This document shows, piece after piece, positions 5,930-12,433 of a DNA stretch of 13,415 nt. The notes under the pieces were generated by a model that was not told the origin of the DNA, searched no databases, and worked only from the letters and a program-made list of their open reading frames with translations. The stretch is from Limnoraphis robusta CS-951. GTDB taxonomy: Bacteria; Cyanobacteriota; Cyanobacteriia; Cyanobacteriales; Microcoleaceae. Numbering within the stretch: the stretch's first letter is position 1; each line of letters starts with the position of its first letter. Position numbers and translations under genes: made by a program. Location: contig NZ_LATL02000254.1 of the NCBI RefSeq assembly GCF_000972705.2, forward strand, positions 1-13,415, written 5' to 3'.

Positions 5930-6709
5930 CTAAGGCGTTAGAGTCGCACTAACTAACTGTTGGGTGTAGGGATGTTGCGGATCATCTAACACTTGATCAG
6001 TTAATCCACGCTCAACAATCTTACCATTTTTCATTACAAATAACCGATGAGCGAGTAACCGCACAACTCCAATATCGTGAGTCACTAAAATAACACTTAA
6101 ATTCAGATTTCTCACCAAACAACGTAATAAATCTAACAGCCTTGCTTGTACAGAAACATCTAATCCGCCTGTGGGTTCATCCATTAATATTAAACGGGGT
6201 TTTGTCACTAAAACTCTGGCAATTTGAAGCCGTTGCTGCATTCCCCCAGAAAAGGTTGTCGGAAGTTCATCTATCCAACGACAGTCAATTTCAACCTGTT
6301 GTAACCACTCCCCAACTTCTTGGCGAATTTTGCCATAATTTCGCACACCAATGTCCATTAAACGTTCACCAATATTCGCCCCTGCTGTAACATTCATGCG
6401 TAAACCATCCCGAGGATTTTGTTGTACAAATCCCCATTCTGTTCGCATTAATTGACGAAGGTAGGATTCAGAAATTTGTTGAAAGTTCAGCCATTCTTCT
6501 TGGCGGTTTAGATAAGAAACTTTTCCTGAATCAATGGGTAAATATCCAGCAAGGGCTTTGAGTAAAGTTGATTTTCCTGAACCGGATTCTCCGACTATTC
6601 CTAACACTTGACCTGGATAAAGATCGAATGAAATATTATGACAAGCTTGAGTTGAACCGTAATATTTATTTAGGTTTTTCACAGTTAGCAAGGGTTTATT
6701 TTTGTTCAT
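5930..6709 (-). CDS. phnK: Phosphonate C-P lyase ABC-type ATPase PhnK
   Basis: A 259-residue ABC ATPase nearly collinear with E. coli PhnK. It has Walker A GESGSGKS (40-47), the Q-loop region WGFVQQNPRDGL, signature FSGGMQQR (153-160), Walker B LILMDEP (173-179) and switch His 211 in VTHDIG. Conserved phrases include DELPTTFSGGMQQRLQIAR and LDDPQHPYTQQLVS, the latter shared with oligopeptide-transporter ATPases. In E. coli PhnK binds the PhnGHIJ core at PhnJ and is needed for C-P cleavage in vivo. The gene follows the GST by 142 bases that contain a small inverted-repeat element; phnL follows. ATG at 6709 has only weak purine-rich sequence upstream. Confidence 0.95.
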   Translation of the reverse strand: MNKNKPLLTVKNLNKYYGSTQACHNISFDLYPGQVLGIVGESGSGKSTLLKALAGYLPIDSGKVSYLNRQEEWLNFQQISESYLRQLMRTEWGFVQQNPRDGLRMNVTAGANIGERLMDIGVRNYGKIRQEVGEWLQQVEIDCRWIDELPTTFSGGMQQRLQIARVLVTKPRLILMDEPTGGLDVSVQARLLDLLRCLVRNLNLSVILVTHDIGVVRLLAHRLFVMKNGKIVERGLTDQVLDDPQHPYTQQLVSATLTP

Positions 6710-6734
6710 ACAGTATCTCTATTTAAAATCAGGG

Positions 6735-6795
6735 GTAGGGCGGGTTTAGTAAGGTTGCTTGAGGGAAGGATAAATCTATGTGAACCCGCCCCTAC
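6735..6795. repeat. Inverted-repeat element (GTAGGG(G)CGGGTT arms) in the phn operon
   Basis: Arm GTAGGGCGGGTTTA (6735-6748) is mirrored by TGAACCCGCCCCTAC (6781-6795), with one G missing in the left arm, around a 32-base centre. The total of about 61 bases and the GC-rich arms in AT-rich surroundings suggest a small non-coding dispersed repeat. Read as RNA it could fold into a strong hairpin between the GST and phnK genes and so stabilise or attenuate the message. Confidence 0.65.
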
Positions 6796-6851
6796 AATGC
6801 GTGTTTTTTCAGAGTTGCTAGATACAATTTGATCAACATTAATTCATTTAT

Positions 6852-7514
6852 TTATTGAGATTTTTGGGATAAAATAGCTTTAATTCGAGCGTAGGAAGCT
6901 TCTACCTCTTCGGGTTTAGGTTCAGTTTTTTGCCAACTGTCTCGTAACATTAAGCGTTCACACCAAGCTTTGAGTTTAGGATACTCATCTAAAGAAACAT
7001 TCAAATATTTTAACGAGGGGATAACAGTCCCAACCGCAATATCAGCCAGCGTCATTTGTTCACCAACTAAATAAGGATTGTCACCTAAATAGTTTTGATA
7101 AAAATTGAAAATGGTTGCAATTTTTTGCTCAACTGCTTCTAACGGTTGGTTGGGGTCAGCAGGTAAACCCACCACCTGTTTTAAGAGAGGTAAAGTTGTC
7201 GGTAAAAGTTCATTAACTGTCACCAATTCTAACATTCGCATAATTCCAATCGCTTTAGCGTCTTGGGGGGTAAAACTCGGGGTGGGATATTTTGCTTCTA
7301 AATAGTCTAAAATAGCGAGAGATTCAATTAAGGGAAAATCATCATCAACGAGAGTCGGGATATGATGAAATGGATTTAATTTTAAAAACTCTGGATCAAA
7401 TTGATCGCCTTGTAAGCTGAGAATAATTTCTTCAAATTCAACTTGCTTTTCTAACAGCATTACCCAAACTCGACGGCTGTTAAAGGAGAGGGGAGTATGA
7501 TAAAGTTTTAACAT
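6852..7514 (-). CDS. Glutathione S-transferase family protein inside the phn operon
   Basis: A 220-residue cytosolic GST. The N-terminal thioredoxin fold (1-80) starts MLKLYHTPLSFNSRRVW, has the cis-Pro in HHIPTL and the glutathione gamma-glutamyl-binding ESLAILDYLE. The C-terminal helical domain has the N-capping motif TLADIAV and ends in the family-type ML..SW.KTEP region. A Ser near the N-terminus (S10 or S13) is the likely activating residue. It lies between phnJ (33 bases) and phnK (142 bases) in the same direction, and AAGAGG stands nine bases before the ATG, so co-transcription is expected. GST is not part of the classic phn set. A role in glutathione conjugation of a phosphonate-derived product or in protecting the oxygen-sensitive PhnJ cluster is only conjecture; a chance insertion is possible. 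Confidence 0.9.
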   Translation of the reverse strand: MLKLYHTPLSFNSRRVWVMLLEKQVEFEEIILSLQGDQFDPEFLKLNPFHHIPTLVDDDFPLIESLAILDYLEAKYPTPSFTPQDAKAIGIMRMLELVTVNELLPTTLPLLKQVVGLPADPNQPLEAVEQKIATIFNFYQNYLGDNPYLVGEQMTLADIAVGTVIPSLKYLNVSLDEYPKLKAWCERLMLRDSWQKTEPKPEEVEASYARIKAILSQKSQ

Positions 7515-7547
7515 GATTAAAAACCTCTTTGTAGTTTGTCGGTTAAA

Positions 7548-8408
7548 TTATACCTTTTTTTGATGTTGCTGCTGACAATAATCACTATCTGAACAGACCC
7601 ACATTCTTGTTCCTTGGTCATCCATGATCACTTCATCTAGATAACTCTCTTTTGAACCACAAATTTCACAGACTTTATCCCATTTTCCCACAGAAAACGG
7701 ATGATCTTCAAAGTCTAAACTCTTCACCTGAGTATAGGGAGGAATAGCATAAATTCGCTTTTCTCGCCCCGCCCCAAACAGTTGTAAAGCCGGACAATTA
7801 TGCAGTTTAGGATTATCAAATCGAGGAATTGGACTCGGACTCATTAAATAGTGATGATGAACCATTACGGGGTAATCATAGGAGGTAGAAATATAACCAT
7901 ATTTGGTAATATCTTCATAGAGTTTAACGTACATTGAACCGTATTCTTGCAAAGCGTGCATTTTTTGAGTTTGAACTTCTGAGGGTTCCAACCAACGCAA
8001 AGGTTCAGGAATCGGAACTTGATAAACCATTATTTGACCTTCTTTTAAGGGCGTTTCAGGGATGCGATGTCGAGTTTGAATGAGAGTGGCGTCGGATGTT
8101 TTTTCGGTCGTTTTAACATCACAAACTTTAGCGAAAAAACGTCGAATATTAACGGCATTTGTCGTATCATCTGAACCTTGATCAATCACTTTTAATACAT
8201 CATTTTTACCGATAACGGATGCAGTCACTTGAATTCCTCCCGTTCCCCAACCGTAAGACATCGGCATTTCTTTAGAAGAAAAGGGAATTTGATGACCTGG
8301 AATGGCAACCGCTTTTAAAATGGTTCGACGAATTGAACGTTTAGTTTGTTCGTCTAGATAGGCAAAGTTAAAGCCTTCGTAAGATGTCTTTTCAGAATCA
8401 GAAATCAT
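7548..8408 (-). CDS. phnJ: Alpha-D-ribose 1-methylphosphonate 5-phosphate C-P lyase PhnJ
   Basis: A 286-residue radical-SAM C-P lyase, close to E. coli PhnJ throughout (FNFAYLDEQTKR, AVAIPG, YGWGTGGIQ, KVIDQGSDDTTNAV). It cleaves the C-P bond of ribose 1-phosphonate 5-phosphate, releasing an alkane (methane from methylphosphonate) and 5-phosphoribosyl 1,2-cyclic phosphate. The [4Fe-4S] cysteines C247, C250 and C272 and the thiyl-radical cysteine C278 lie in CEICG...CSDSDYC. The radical glycine corresponds to G38 in IPG. Each is offset by six from E. coli C241, C244, C266, C272 and G32, so the enzyme looks intact. ATG at 8408 lies 29 bases after phnI and lacks a clear Shine-Dalgarno. Confidence 0.97.
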   Translation of the reverse strand: MISDSEKTSYEGFNFAYLDEQTKRSIRRTILKAVAIPGHQIPFSSKEMPMSYGWGTGGIQVTASVIGKNDVLKVIDQGSDDTTNAVNIRRFFAKVCDVKTTEKTSDATLIQTRHRIPETPLKEGQIMVYQVPIPEPLRWLEPSEVQTQKMHALQEYGSMYVKLYEDITKYGYISTSYDYPVMVHHHYLMSPSPIPRFDNPKLHNCPALQLFGAGREKRIYAIPPYTQVKSLDFEDHPFSVGKWDKVCEICGSKESYLDEVIMDDQGTRMWVCSDSDYCQQQHQKKV

Positions 8409-8437
8409 GTTAATTTTACTTCAAAAAACTAGAATAA

Positions 8438-9616
8438 TTATGAATGGGGTTGAGAGGTTAACGGGGATGAATTTTGAGGAGATGAAGCAGAGGGTATATT
8501 TTTGGGTACAGAATGATTGATTAAATTAGGGTCGGAAACTGAGGAAGAATTACCCTGAGTTTGTTCTTGTCGCATCTGTCTAACTAAATTTAACTCAGCC
8601 TGAAAATCGACATAATGGGGTAATTTTAAATGCTGCACAAATCCCTGAGCTTGAACATTATCAGAATGATACAAAACAAACTCCTCCTCCTGGGCTGGCC
8701 CTTGAATTTCTTCTCCAAATTCTTTAGCTCTCATCGCTCTATCAACCAACGCCATTGACATCGCTTTTCGTTCATTATACCCCAAGGTTAATCCATATCC
8801 GCGTGTAAATTGAGGTGACATTTCTTGACTTCCTGAGAACTGATTCACCATTTGAACTTCTGTTACTGTAATGTCAGCAATTGCCACTTCAAATCCTAAC
8901 TCTTCTGGAGAAATAATTACTTCAACTTCTCCCATCCGAATTTCTCCCGCAAAGGGATGATTTCGACCATATCCTCGTTGTGTAGAATAGGCTAAACTCA
9001 GCAAAAATCCCTCATCTGCACGAGCCAAATTTTGCAGTCGTTCATCTCTTCCTGCGGGGAATTTTAACGCTTCCTGAGTGATGTCAAAGGGTTGATTTTC
9101 TTCGGGCGGTTCGGCTTGAATTAATCCTTCTTTTCCTAACAAATCTAATACAGCAGTAACTTCTTCTTTTTTTGGAGTTGCTGTTGGTGCAGGGGGAATG
9201 TTTCCTTCGGCTGCTAACTTAAAATCTAACAATCGATGAATATAATCAAAACTCGGCCCTAACTGTTGTCCACCGGGAATATCTTTGAAAATTGAAGAAA
9301 TTCGCCGTTGAATTTGCATTTGATTTGTATCTAACGGTTTGCTGTGGTAAAATCTAGGTAAGGTTGTCCGATAAGCTCTAATTAAAAAGATCGCTTCTAC
9401 TAAATCTCCCCAAGCTTGTTTAATCGCTAAAGCTGCTAAATCGGGGTCATATAAACTGCCTTCACACATCACTCGGTTAACTGCTAAAGCGAGTTGTTGT
9501 TTAATTTGTTCTATCGTTAATTCGGGTGTATTTGCATCCCCTCGTCGCAATGCTTTTAACAAGGCTTCTGCATTTTCTATCGCTTGCTGACCACCTTTAA
9601 CGGCTACATAAGGCAT
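8438..9616 (-). CDS. phnI: C-P lyase core subunit PhnI (nucleosidase / phosphonate transferase)
   Basis: A 392-residue PhnI, longer than the E. coli protein (354). PhnI alone cleaves the purine from ATP or GTP; with PhnG, PhnH and PhnL it makes ribose 1-phosphonate 5-triphosphate. Conserved stretches include MPYVAVKGGQQAI, FLLRAYRTTLPR-like LIRAYRTTLPRF, LAYSTQRGYGRNHPF and LPHYVDFQAEL. H329 and H334 in HLKLPH match the E. coli zinc-binding H328 and H333. Residues about 355-392 are an extra Ser/Pro/Asn/Gln-rich, probably disordered tail. The start is ATG 9616, with CAGGAG about eight bases upstream. It is 18 bases after phnH. Confidence 0.96.
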   Translation of the reverse strand: MPYVAVKGGQQAIENAEALLKALRRGDANTPELTIEQIKQQLALAVNRVMCEGSLYDPDLAALAIKQAWGDLVEAIFLIRAYRTTLPRFYHSKPLDTNQMQIQRRISSIFKDIPGGQQLGPSFDYIHRLLDFKLAAEGNIPPAPTATPKKEEVTAVLDLLGKEGLIQAEPPEENQPFDITQEALKFPAGRDERLQNLARADEGFLLSLAYSTQRGYGRNHPFAGEIRMGEVEVIISPEELGFEVAIADITVTEVQMVNQFSGSQEMSPQFTRGYGLTLGYNERKAMSMALVDRAMRAKEFGEEIQGPAQEEEFVLYHSDNVQAQGFVQHLKLPHYVDFQAELNLVRQMRQEQTQGNSSSVSDPNLINHSVPKNIPSASSPQNSSPLTSQPHS

Positions 9617-9634
9617 TTGATGAACTCCTGATTT

Positions 9635-10228
9635 TTATGGATTTTCAATGCTTAATGTTGTTGTTCTGGGTAAACCGATAACGGTATTTTCACCCAAGAA
9701 AAACACATCTATCCCTAAAGGATAACTGCGATTAATTTCTAACCATCCTTGTCTAAATGTCGAAGATAAGGGGAGTTTTATCACTCTTTTTTCGGAAATT
9801 CCCGGCCCCTCTAATCGCACTGATTCCCTGTTTTCTAACGGTTCAACTTGAATCAATAAAGTTGTCGAAAGTTCCGGTTGTTCAGCAGTTCCCCAATTAA
9901 AATTAGAGAAGGCTGGTAGAAGACAAAGCTTTTGAATCATCGCAAAATTTGCGGCTTTCGGATGCTCGGTAAAATGACAACCCGTATGAAATTTTAACCA
10001 GCTTTTTACTTCTGGTTCAAAATCTGAACTCAGCCAAACAGTTGTCTCTAAATCGAGTAAAGTTAAGCAAGCCGCAGCACAAGCTAATGTTAATCCAGGG
10101 GGAGGAGTGAGTTGAACAAAAATCTCTTGAGTTCTTCCGGGAAAAGATAAAGCATCCAGGAGAGCGCGAAAGGTGATTTGAGCATCGTGTATTGGGTCTT
10201 TTAATCCCGGAAATTGTGTGATTTCCAT
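9635..10228 (-). CDS. phnH: C-P lyase core subunit PhnH
   Basis: A 197-residue protein of the usual PhnH length (E. coli 194). PhnH is a structural subunit of the PhnGHIJ core complex, with a PLP-transferase-like fold but no known catalytic site of its own. The N-terminus FPGLKDPIHDAQITFRALLDALSFPGR is the family hallmark; LTLACAAACLTLLDLETTVWL, LEGPGI and SYPLGIDVFFL follow in the expected order. It lies 66 bases after phnG and 18 bases before phnI, in the same direction. ATG 10228 has no clear Shine-Dalgarno. Confidence 0.95.
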   Translation of the reverse strand: MEITQFPGLKDPIHDAQITFRALLDALSFPGRTQEIFVQLTPPPGLTLACAAACLTLLDLETTVWLSSDFEPEVKSWLKFHTGCHFTEHPKAANFAMIQKLCLLPAFSNFNWGTAEQPELSTTLLIQVEPLENRESVRLEGPGISEKRVIKLPLSSTFRQGWLEINRSYPLGIDVFFLGENTVIGLPRTTTLSIENP

Positions 10229-10294
10229 AAAAAGTTTAAAACAAACTAATTTTTTTTGATGTGTTAAAATCTGATTGTTTAATCAATAATAACT

Positions 10295-10744
10295 TTATTC
10301 CCCTCTTGCTAAAGTAAAGAAATTAACTTGAGTTGCTGCGGCTTGAGACTGTTTAACTTGTTGTTGACGAATGGCTTCAGCTTGTAGAGGTTCTATGACG
10401 ATTTTTTGAACCCGTTCAGACCAGTCAGGATGCTGCATCAAACCATCACCCAAAGCCGCTAATTCCGCATGAAGATGAGAGCGCCCCGCTACATAACCAA
10501 ATCCTGTTATCATCGGTTGATGATTAAGTTTAATCACACATCGAGTTAATGTCATTTCTCCCAGGTTAAAGACTTGTCCTGTACCTCCGGCTCTGCCTCT
10601 AACAAGGGTTAAACCGATTTCGGGCGGACGCAAGAAACTGTATTCTGGCAGAGGTTCCAGGGCTTTGATTTTTTCCTGCAACTGCAAAGGCGAAGCTTTG
10701 GCTAAAATTGCCATCCAAGCCTGTCGTTCGACAAGATTTGACAT
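10295..10744 (-). CDS. phnG: C-P lyase core subunit PhnG
   Basis: A 149-residue protein, matching the E. coli PhnG length (150). Family features are RQAWMAILAKA near the start, EIGLTLVRGRAGGTGQVFNLGEMTLTRC, and GYVAGRSHLHAELAALGDGLM. The tail VNFFTLARGE corresponds to VDFFTMVRGD in E. coli. PhnG helps form the core C-P lyase complex with PhnH, PhnI and PhnJ. It is the first gene of the minus-strand operon, divergent from phnF. The upstream spacer carries overlapping dyads that are probably the regulator's binding sites. ATG at 10744 has no strong Shine-Dalgarno. Confidence 0.95.
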   Translation of the reverse strand: MSNLVERQAWMAILAKASPLQLQEKIKALEPLPEYSFLRPPEIGLTLVRGRAGGTGQVFNLGEMTLTRCVIKLNHQPMITGFGYVAGRSHLHAELAALGDGLMQHPDWSERVQKIVIEPLQAEAIRQQQVKQSQAAATQVNFFTLARGE

Positions 10745-10806
10745 AATAATACTTGAGGATTATTCAACTTAACTAAAATTCATCTAGACAATTCAACACG
10801 CTAGTC

Positions 10807-10825
10807 ACAAAGTACCTAACTTTGT
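10807..10825. promoter_or_regulatory. Inverted repeat in the phnG-phnF spacer
   Basis: ACAAAGT (10807-10813) and ACTTTGT (10819-10825) are perfect inverted arms around five bases. It overlaps the right-hand dyad at 10818-10841 by eight bases. It may be a second operator or part of a composite site. Confidence 0.45.
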
Positions 10826-10841
10826 CAAAATTGACAAGGTT
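10818..10841. promoter_or_regulatory. Candidate PhnF operator (dyad)
   Basis: The core is TTGTCAA-AA-TTGACAA (10822-10837), two perfect 7-base arms. After one mismatched pair (T10821/G10838) the symmetry continues with AAC (10818-10820) and GTT (10839-10841). It lies 74 bases upstream of phnG and just before the likely phnF ATG. TTGACA within it is a consensus -35 hexamer on both strands, although no good -10 follows at 16-18 bases. A GntR-type dimer bound here could block both divergent promoters. The site is seen directly; binding by PhnF is inferred. Confidence 0.6.
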
Positions 10842-10863
10842 TACCATCGACATTGCATCTCGA

Positions 10864-11580
10864 ATGAACCGTGATACCATGCCTGTATACGCTCAAATCG
10901 CCCATGAGTTGCGACAAAATATCAATCAGGGGACTTATCAGGTTGGAGACAAATTACCAACCGAAAATCAGTTGAGCGAACGTTTTCGAGTCAACCGTCA
11001 TACTGTACGACGGGCGATTGCTTTGCTCAAAAGTGAAGGGCTGTTGCGTGTTGATCAAGGTCGGGGTACCTTTGTAGCAGGAATACCGATTCGATACCCC
11101 GTTGGAAAACGAGTTCGTTACAATGCTGCGATGAAGGCTCAGGGCTTAGAAATGAGCTTTCAACTGTTGCGAGCGATTGAGATTCCTGCTAATTCATCGG
11201 TGGCGAGTCATCTAGAACTTTCCCCTGGAGATGGAGTCGTATTAATCGAACGTTTGAGCTTTGTTGATGACCAACCGATTAGCATTTCTACGGGTCATTT
11301 TCCACTGCATCGCTTCCCAAATATTTTATCTTACCAACATAAAATGTGGTCGATTTCCCAGCTTCTCAGAGAGGTCTATGGCTGCGATCATCTTCGACGT
11401 TGTACTCGGGTTTCTGCTCGGGTTGTTCGACCTCAAGATGCCAGTTTACTCAGATTACCACTCAATCACCCCATCCTGTTAACTGAGTCTATTAATGTTG
11501 ATCAAGATGATCGTATTATAGAATATGGTATCACCCGATTTCGGGGCGATCGCATGGAATTAGTGTTTGAGCCAGAATAG
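10864..11580 (+). CDS. phnF: PhnF-like GntR/HutC-family transcriptional regulator
   Basis: From ATG at 10864, a 238-residue regulator. Residues about 6-70 form the GntR winged helix-turn-helix (YAQIAHELRQNINQGTY, LPTENQLSERFRVNRHTVRRAI, LLRVDQGRGTFV). The rest is a UTRA/HutC ligand-binding domain (LERLSFV-like IERLSFVDDQPIS, CTRVSARVV, ILLTESINVD, IEYGITRFRGDRMELVF). VNRHTVRRAI and the C-terminal pattern are those of PhnF. An upstream TTG at 10822 would also be open, but it sits inside the dyad proposed as the operator, so ATG 10864 or ATG 10879 is likelier; no strong Shine-Dalgarno separates them. It is divergent from phnG and presumably represses the cluster. It contains a HIP1 octamer. Confidence 0.9.
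   Translation: MNRDTMPVYAQIAHELRQNINQGTYQVGDKLPTENQLSERFRVNRHTVRRAIALLKSEGLLRVDQGRGTFVAGIPIRYPVGKRVRYNAAMKAQGLEMSFQLLRAIEIPANSSVASHLELSPGDGVVLIERLSFVDDQPISISTGHFPLHRFPNILSYQHKMWSISQLLREVYGCDHLRRCTRVSARVVRPQDASLLRLPLNHPILLTESINVDQDDRIIEYGITRFRGDRMELVFEPE
11546..11553. repeat. HIP1 octamer
   Basis: Exact GCGATCGC near the 3' end of phnF. Confidence 0.85.
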
Positions 11581-11623
11581 TCAAACGGTCTCAATTTTTA
11601 GGGAAAAAATTTGTTGCAAAGTG

Positions 11624-11640
11624 CAGCTATATTTTAGCTG
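11624..11640. terminator. Small hairpin between convergent phnF and hydroxylase genes
   Basis: CAGCTA (11624-11629) pairs with TAGCTG (11635-11640) around TATTT. It overlaps the stop codon of the minus-strand gene and lies 43 bases after the phnF stop. The stem is short and no U tract follows directly on either strand, so terminator function is doubtful. Confidence 0.25.
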
Positions 11641-12140
11641 TATCTTGTCCGCAACTTCTTTTTAAATTTTAACAAAAATCTAAACCAAGCTTGAGCAGGT
11701 TTATCATAAAATGTAAAAATATCACCGTAGGCTACTCTCGAATTGAGATGATGTTCCCAATGTCTTTCAGGAGTTGTAATCCATAAGATGTGGCAAATTT
11801 TTTTAACAGAGTTTGGCGTTTCCCATTTTTCGAGAGAAACGTGTCTCCACTCCACATGGCATTCTGCCAAAATCAATCCTAAAATTGTTCCGATTGGTGA
11901 GATGATTCCTAATATCGGAATAAACATCAAATAGGGAAATGCGCCAAAAAATCCAGTGATCAAAGCAGAAGGTTTCTTCGTCAAAATAGCATAACGGACA
12001 AAACTGCGGTTCGGACTATGGTGAACCACAGCATGAAATCTACCAAAAATATGTTCAGGGACGTGATAGCAAAACGTTGAAATGAAGTCTCCTAACAGCA
12101 TGAGTAGAAGAGCAACGCAGAAAATTTTGAGAAAAACCAC
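11634..12140 (-). CDS. Fatty acid hydroxylase / sterol desaturase-family membrane protein
   Basis: From GTG at 12140, a 168-residue integral membrane protein. The start is chosen because AGGAG (12151-12147) stands six bases before it. An in-frame ATG at 12191 would add a segment translated mostly from a heptamer tandem repeat. Histidine boxes of non-haem diiron hydroxylases are present: HVPEH, HAVVHH, HVEWRH and HWEHH. Hydrophobic stretches lie at about 3-22 and in the middle (ALITGFFGAFPYLMFIPILGIISPIGTIL; possibly two spans). It is shorter than full-length family members. Family members hydroxylate or desaturate lipids or sterol-like substrates; carotenoid-hydroxylase relatives share this fold. 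The substrate is unknown. It lies between phnF and phnE with no evident phosphonate role. Confidence 0.75.
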   Translation of the reverse strand: MVFLKIFCVALLLMLLGDFISTFCYHVPEHIFGRFHAVVHHSPNRSFVRYAILTKKPSALITGFFGAFPYLMFIPILGIISPIGTILGLILAECHVEWRHVSLEKWETPNSVKKICHILWITTPERHWEHHLNSRVAYGDIFTFYDKPAQAWFRFLLKFKKKLRTRYS

Positions 12141-12146
12141 AATAAA

Positions 12147-12151
12147 CTCCT
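12147..12151 (-). promoter_or_regulatory. Shine-Dalgarno that decides the hydroxylase start
   Basis: On the minus strand GAGGAG precedes GTG 12140 with a 6-base gap, an optimal spacing. It favours this start over the repeat-derived upstream ATG. Confidence 0.65.
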
Positions 12152-12158
12152 CACCATA

Positions 12159-12206
12159 GGCAAAAGGCAAAAGGCAAAAGGCAAAAGGCAAAAGGCAAAA
12201 GGCAAA
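12159..12206. repeat. Heptamer tandem repeat (GGCAAAA)
   Basis: Six perfect GGCAAAA units run from 12159 to 12200, followed by a partial seventh (GGCAAA). This is the short tandemly repeated repetitive type common in cyanobacteria. It directly abuts the leader of the minus-strand hydroxylase gene and is liable to copy-number change. Confidence 0.9.
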
Positions 12207-12433
12207 CTATTGTTGACCTTAATCAATCTAGGTTAAACTCAATTAATTTTTGGGTTAAATTTCGTTTAATTTTTTGATGAAATTTTCTAAACCCTTCTCA
12301 GCTTTAGCTGATCTGAAATTGAAAAAAAAGCAACAGCGTAGGGGCGGGTTCCCCAGTTCCCCATCTCCCCCCGATCATCTGTAGCAAACACCTCTGTCTT
12401 TGATATTAGACCCTGATACAATATTCACTGATT
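12207..12433. other. Intergenic region downstream of phnE, no gene seen
   Basis: With the tandem repeat and leader, about 290 bases lie between phnE and the hydroxylase start. The AT-rich sequence holds a small hairpin (TCAGCT-TT-AGCTGA, 12298-12311) and one GTAGGGGCGGGTT arm (12338-12350), followed by C-rich sequence. No coding frame is convincing. The promoter of the hydroxylase gene should be here. Confidence 0.5.
12338..12350. repeat. Solo arm of the GTAGGGGCGGGTT repeat family
   Basis: Exact GTAGGGGCGGGTT, matching the arms of the inverted repeats at 6735-6795 and 5862-5923 (reverse complement for right arms). No facing arm is found within about 100 bases, so it is a solitary or decayed copy. 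Confidence 0.5.

Noticed and set aside
10240..10290. Small stem (TGATT-GTTT-AATCA) in the phnG-phnH gap as attenuator
   Set aside because: Five weak A-T-rich pairs only; likely chance in AT-rich spacer.
10768..10786. Possible Pho box upstream of phnG (CTTAACTA then TTCATCTA)
   Set aside because: Only the first octamer fits the consensus; the next has two mismatches and no third repeat exists at 11-bp spacing.
12159..12206. Heptamer array as a CRISPR-like repeat
   Set aside because: Units are 7 bases, directly contiguous and without spacers.
12298..12311. Hairpin TCAGCT-TT-AGCTGA as phnE terminator
   Set aside because: Short stem with a 2-base loop and no U tract directly after it on the minus strand.
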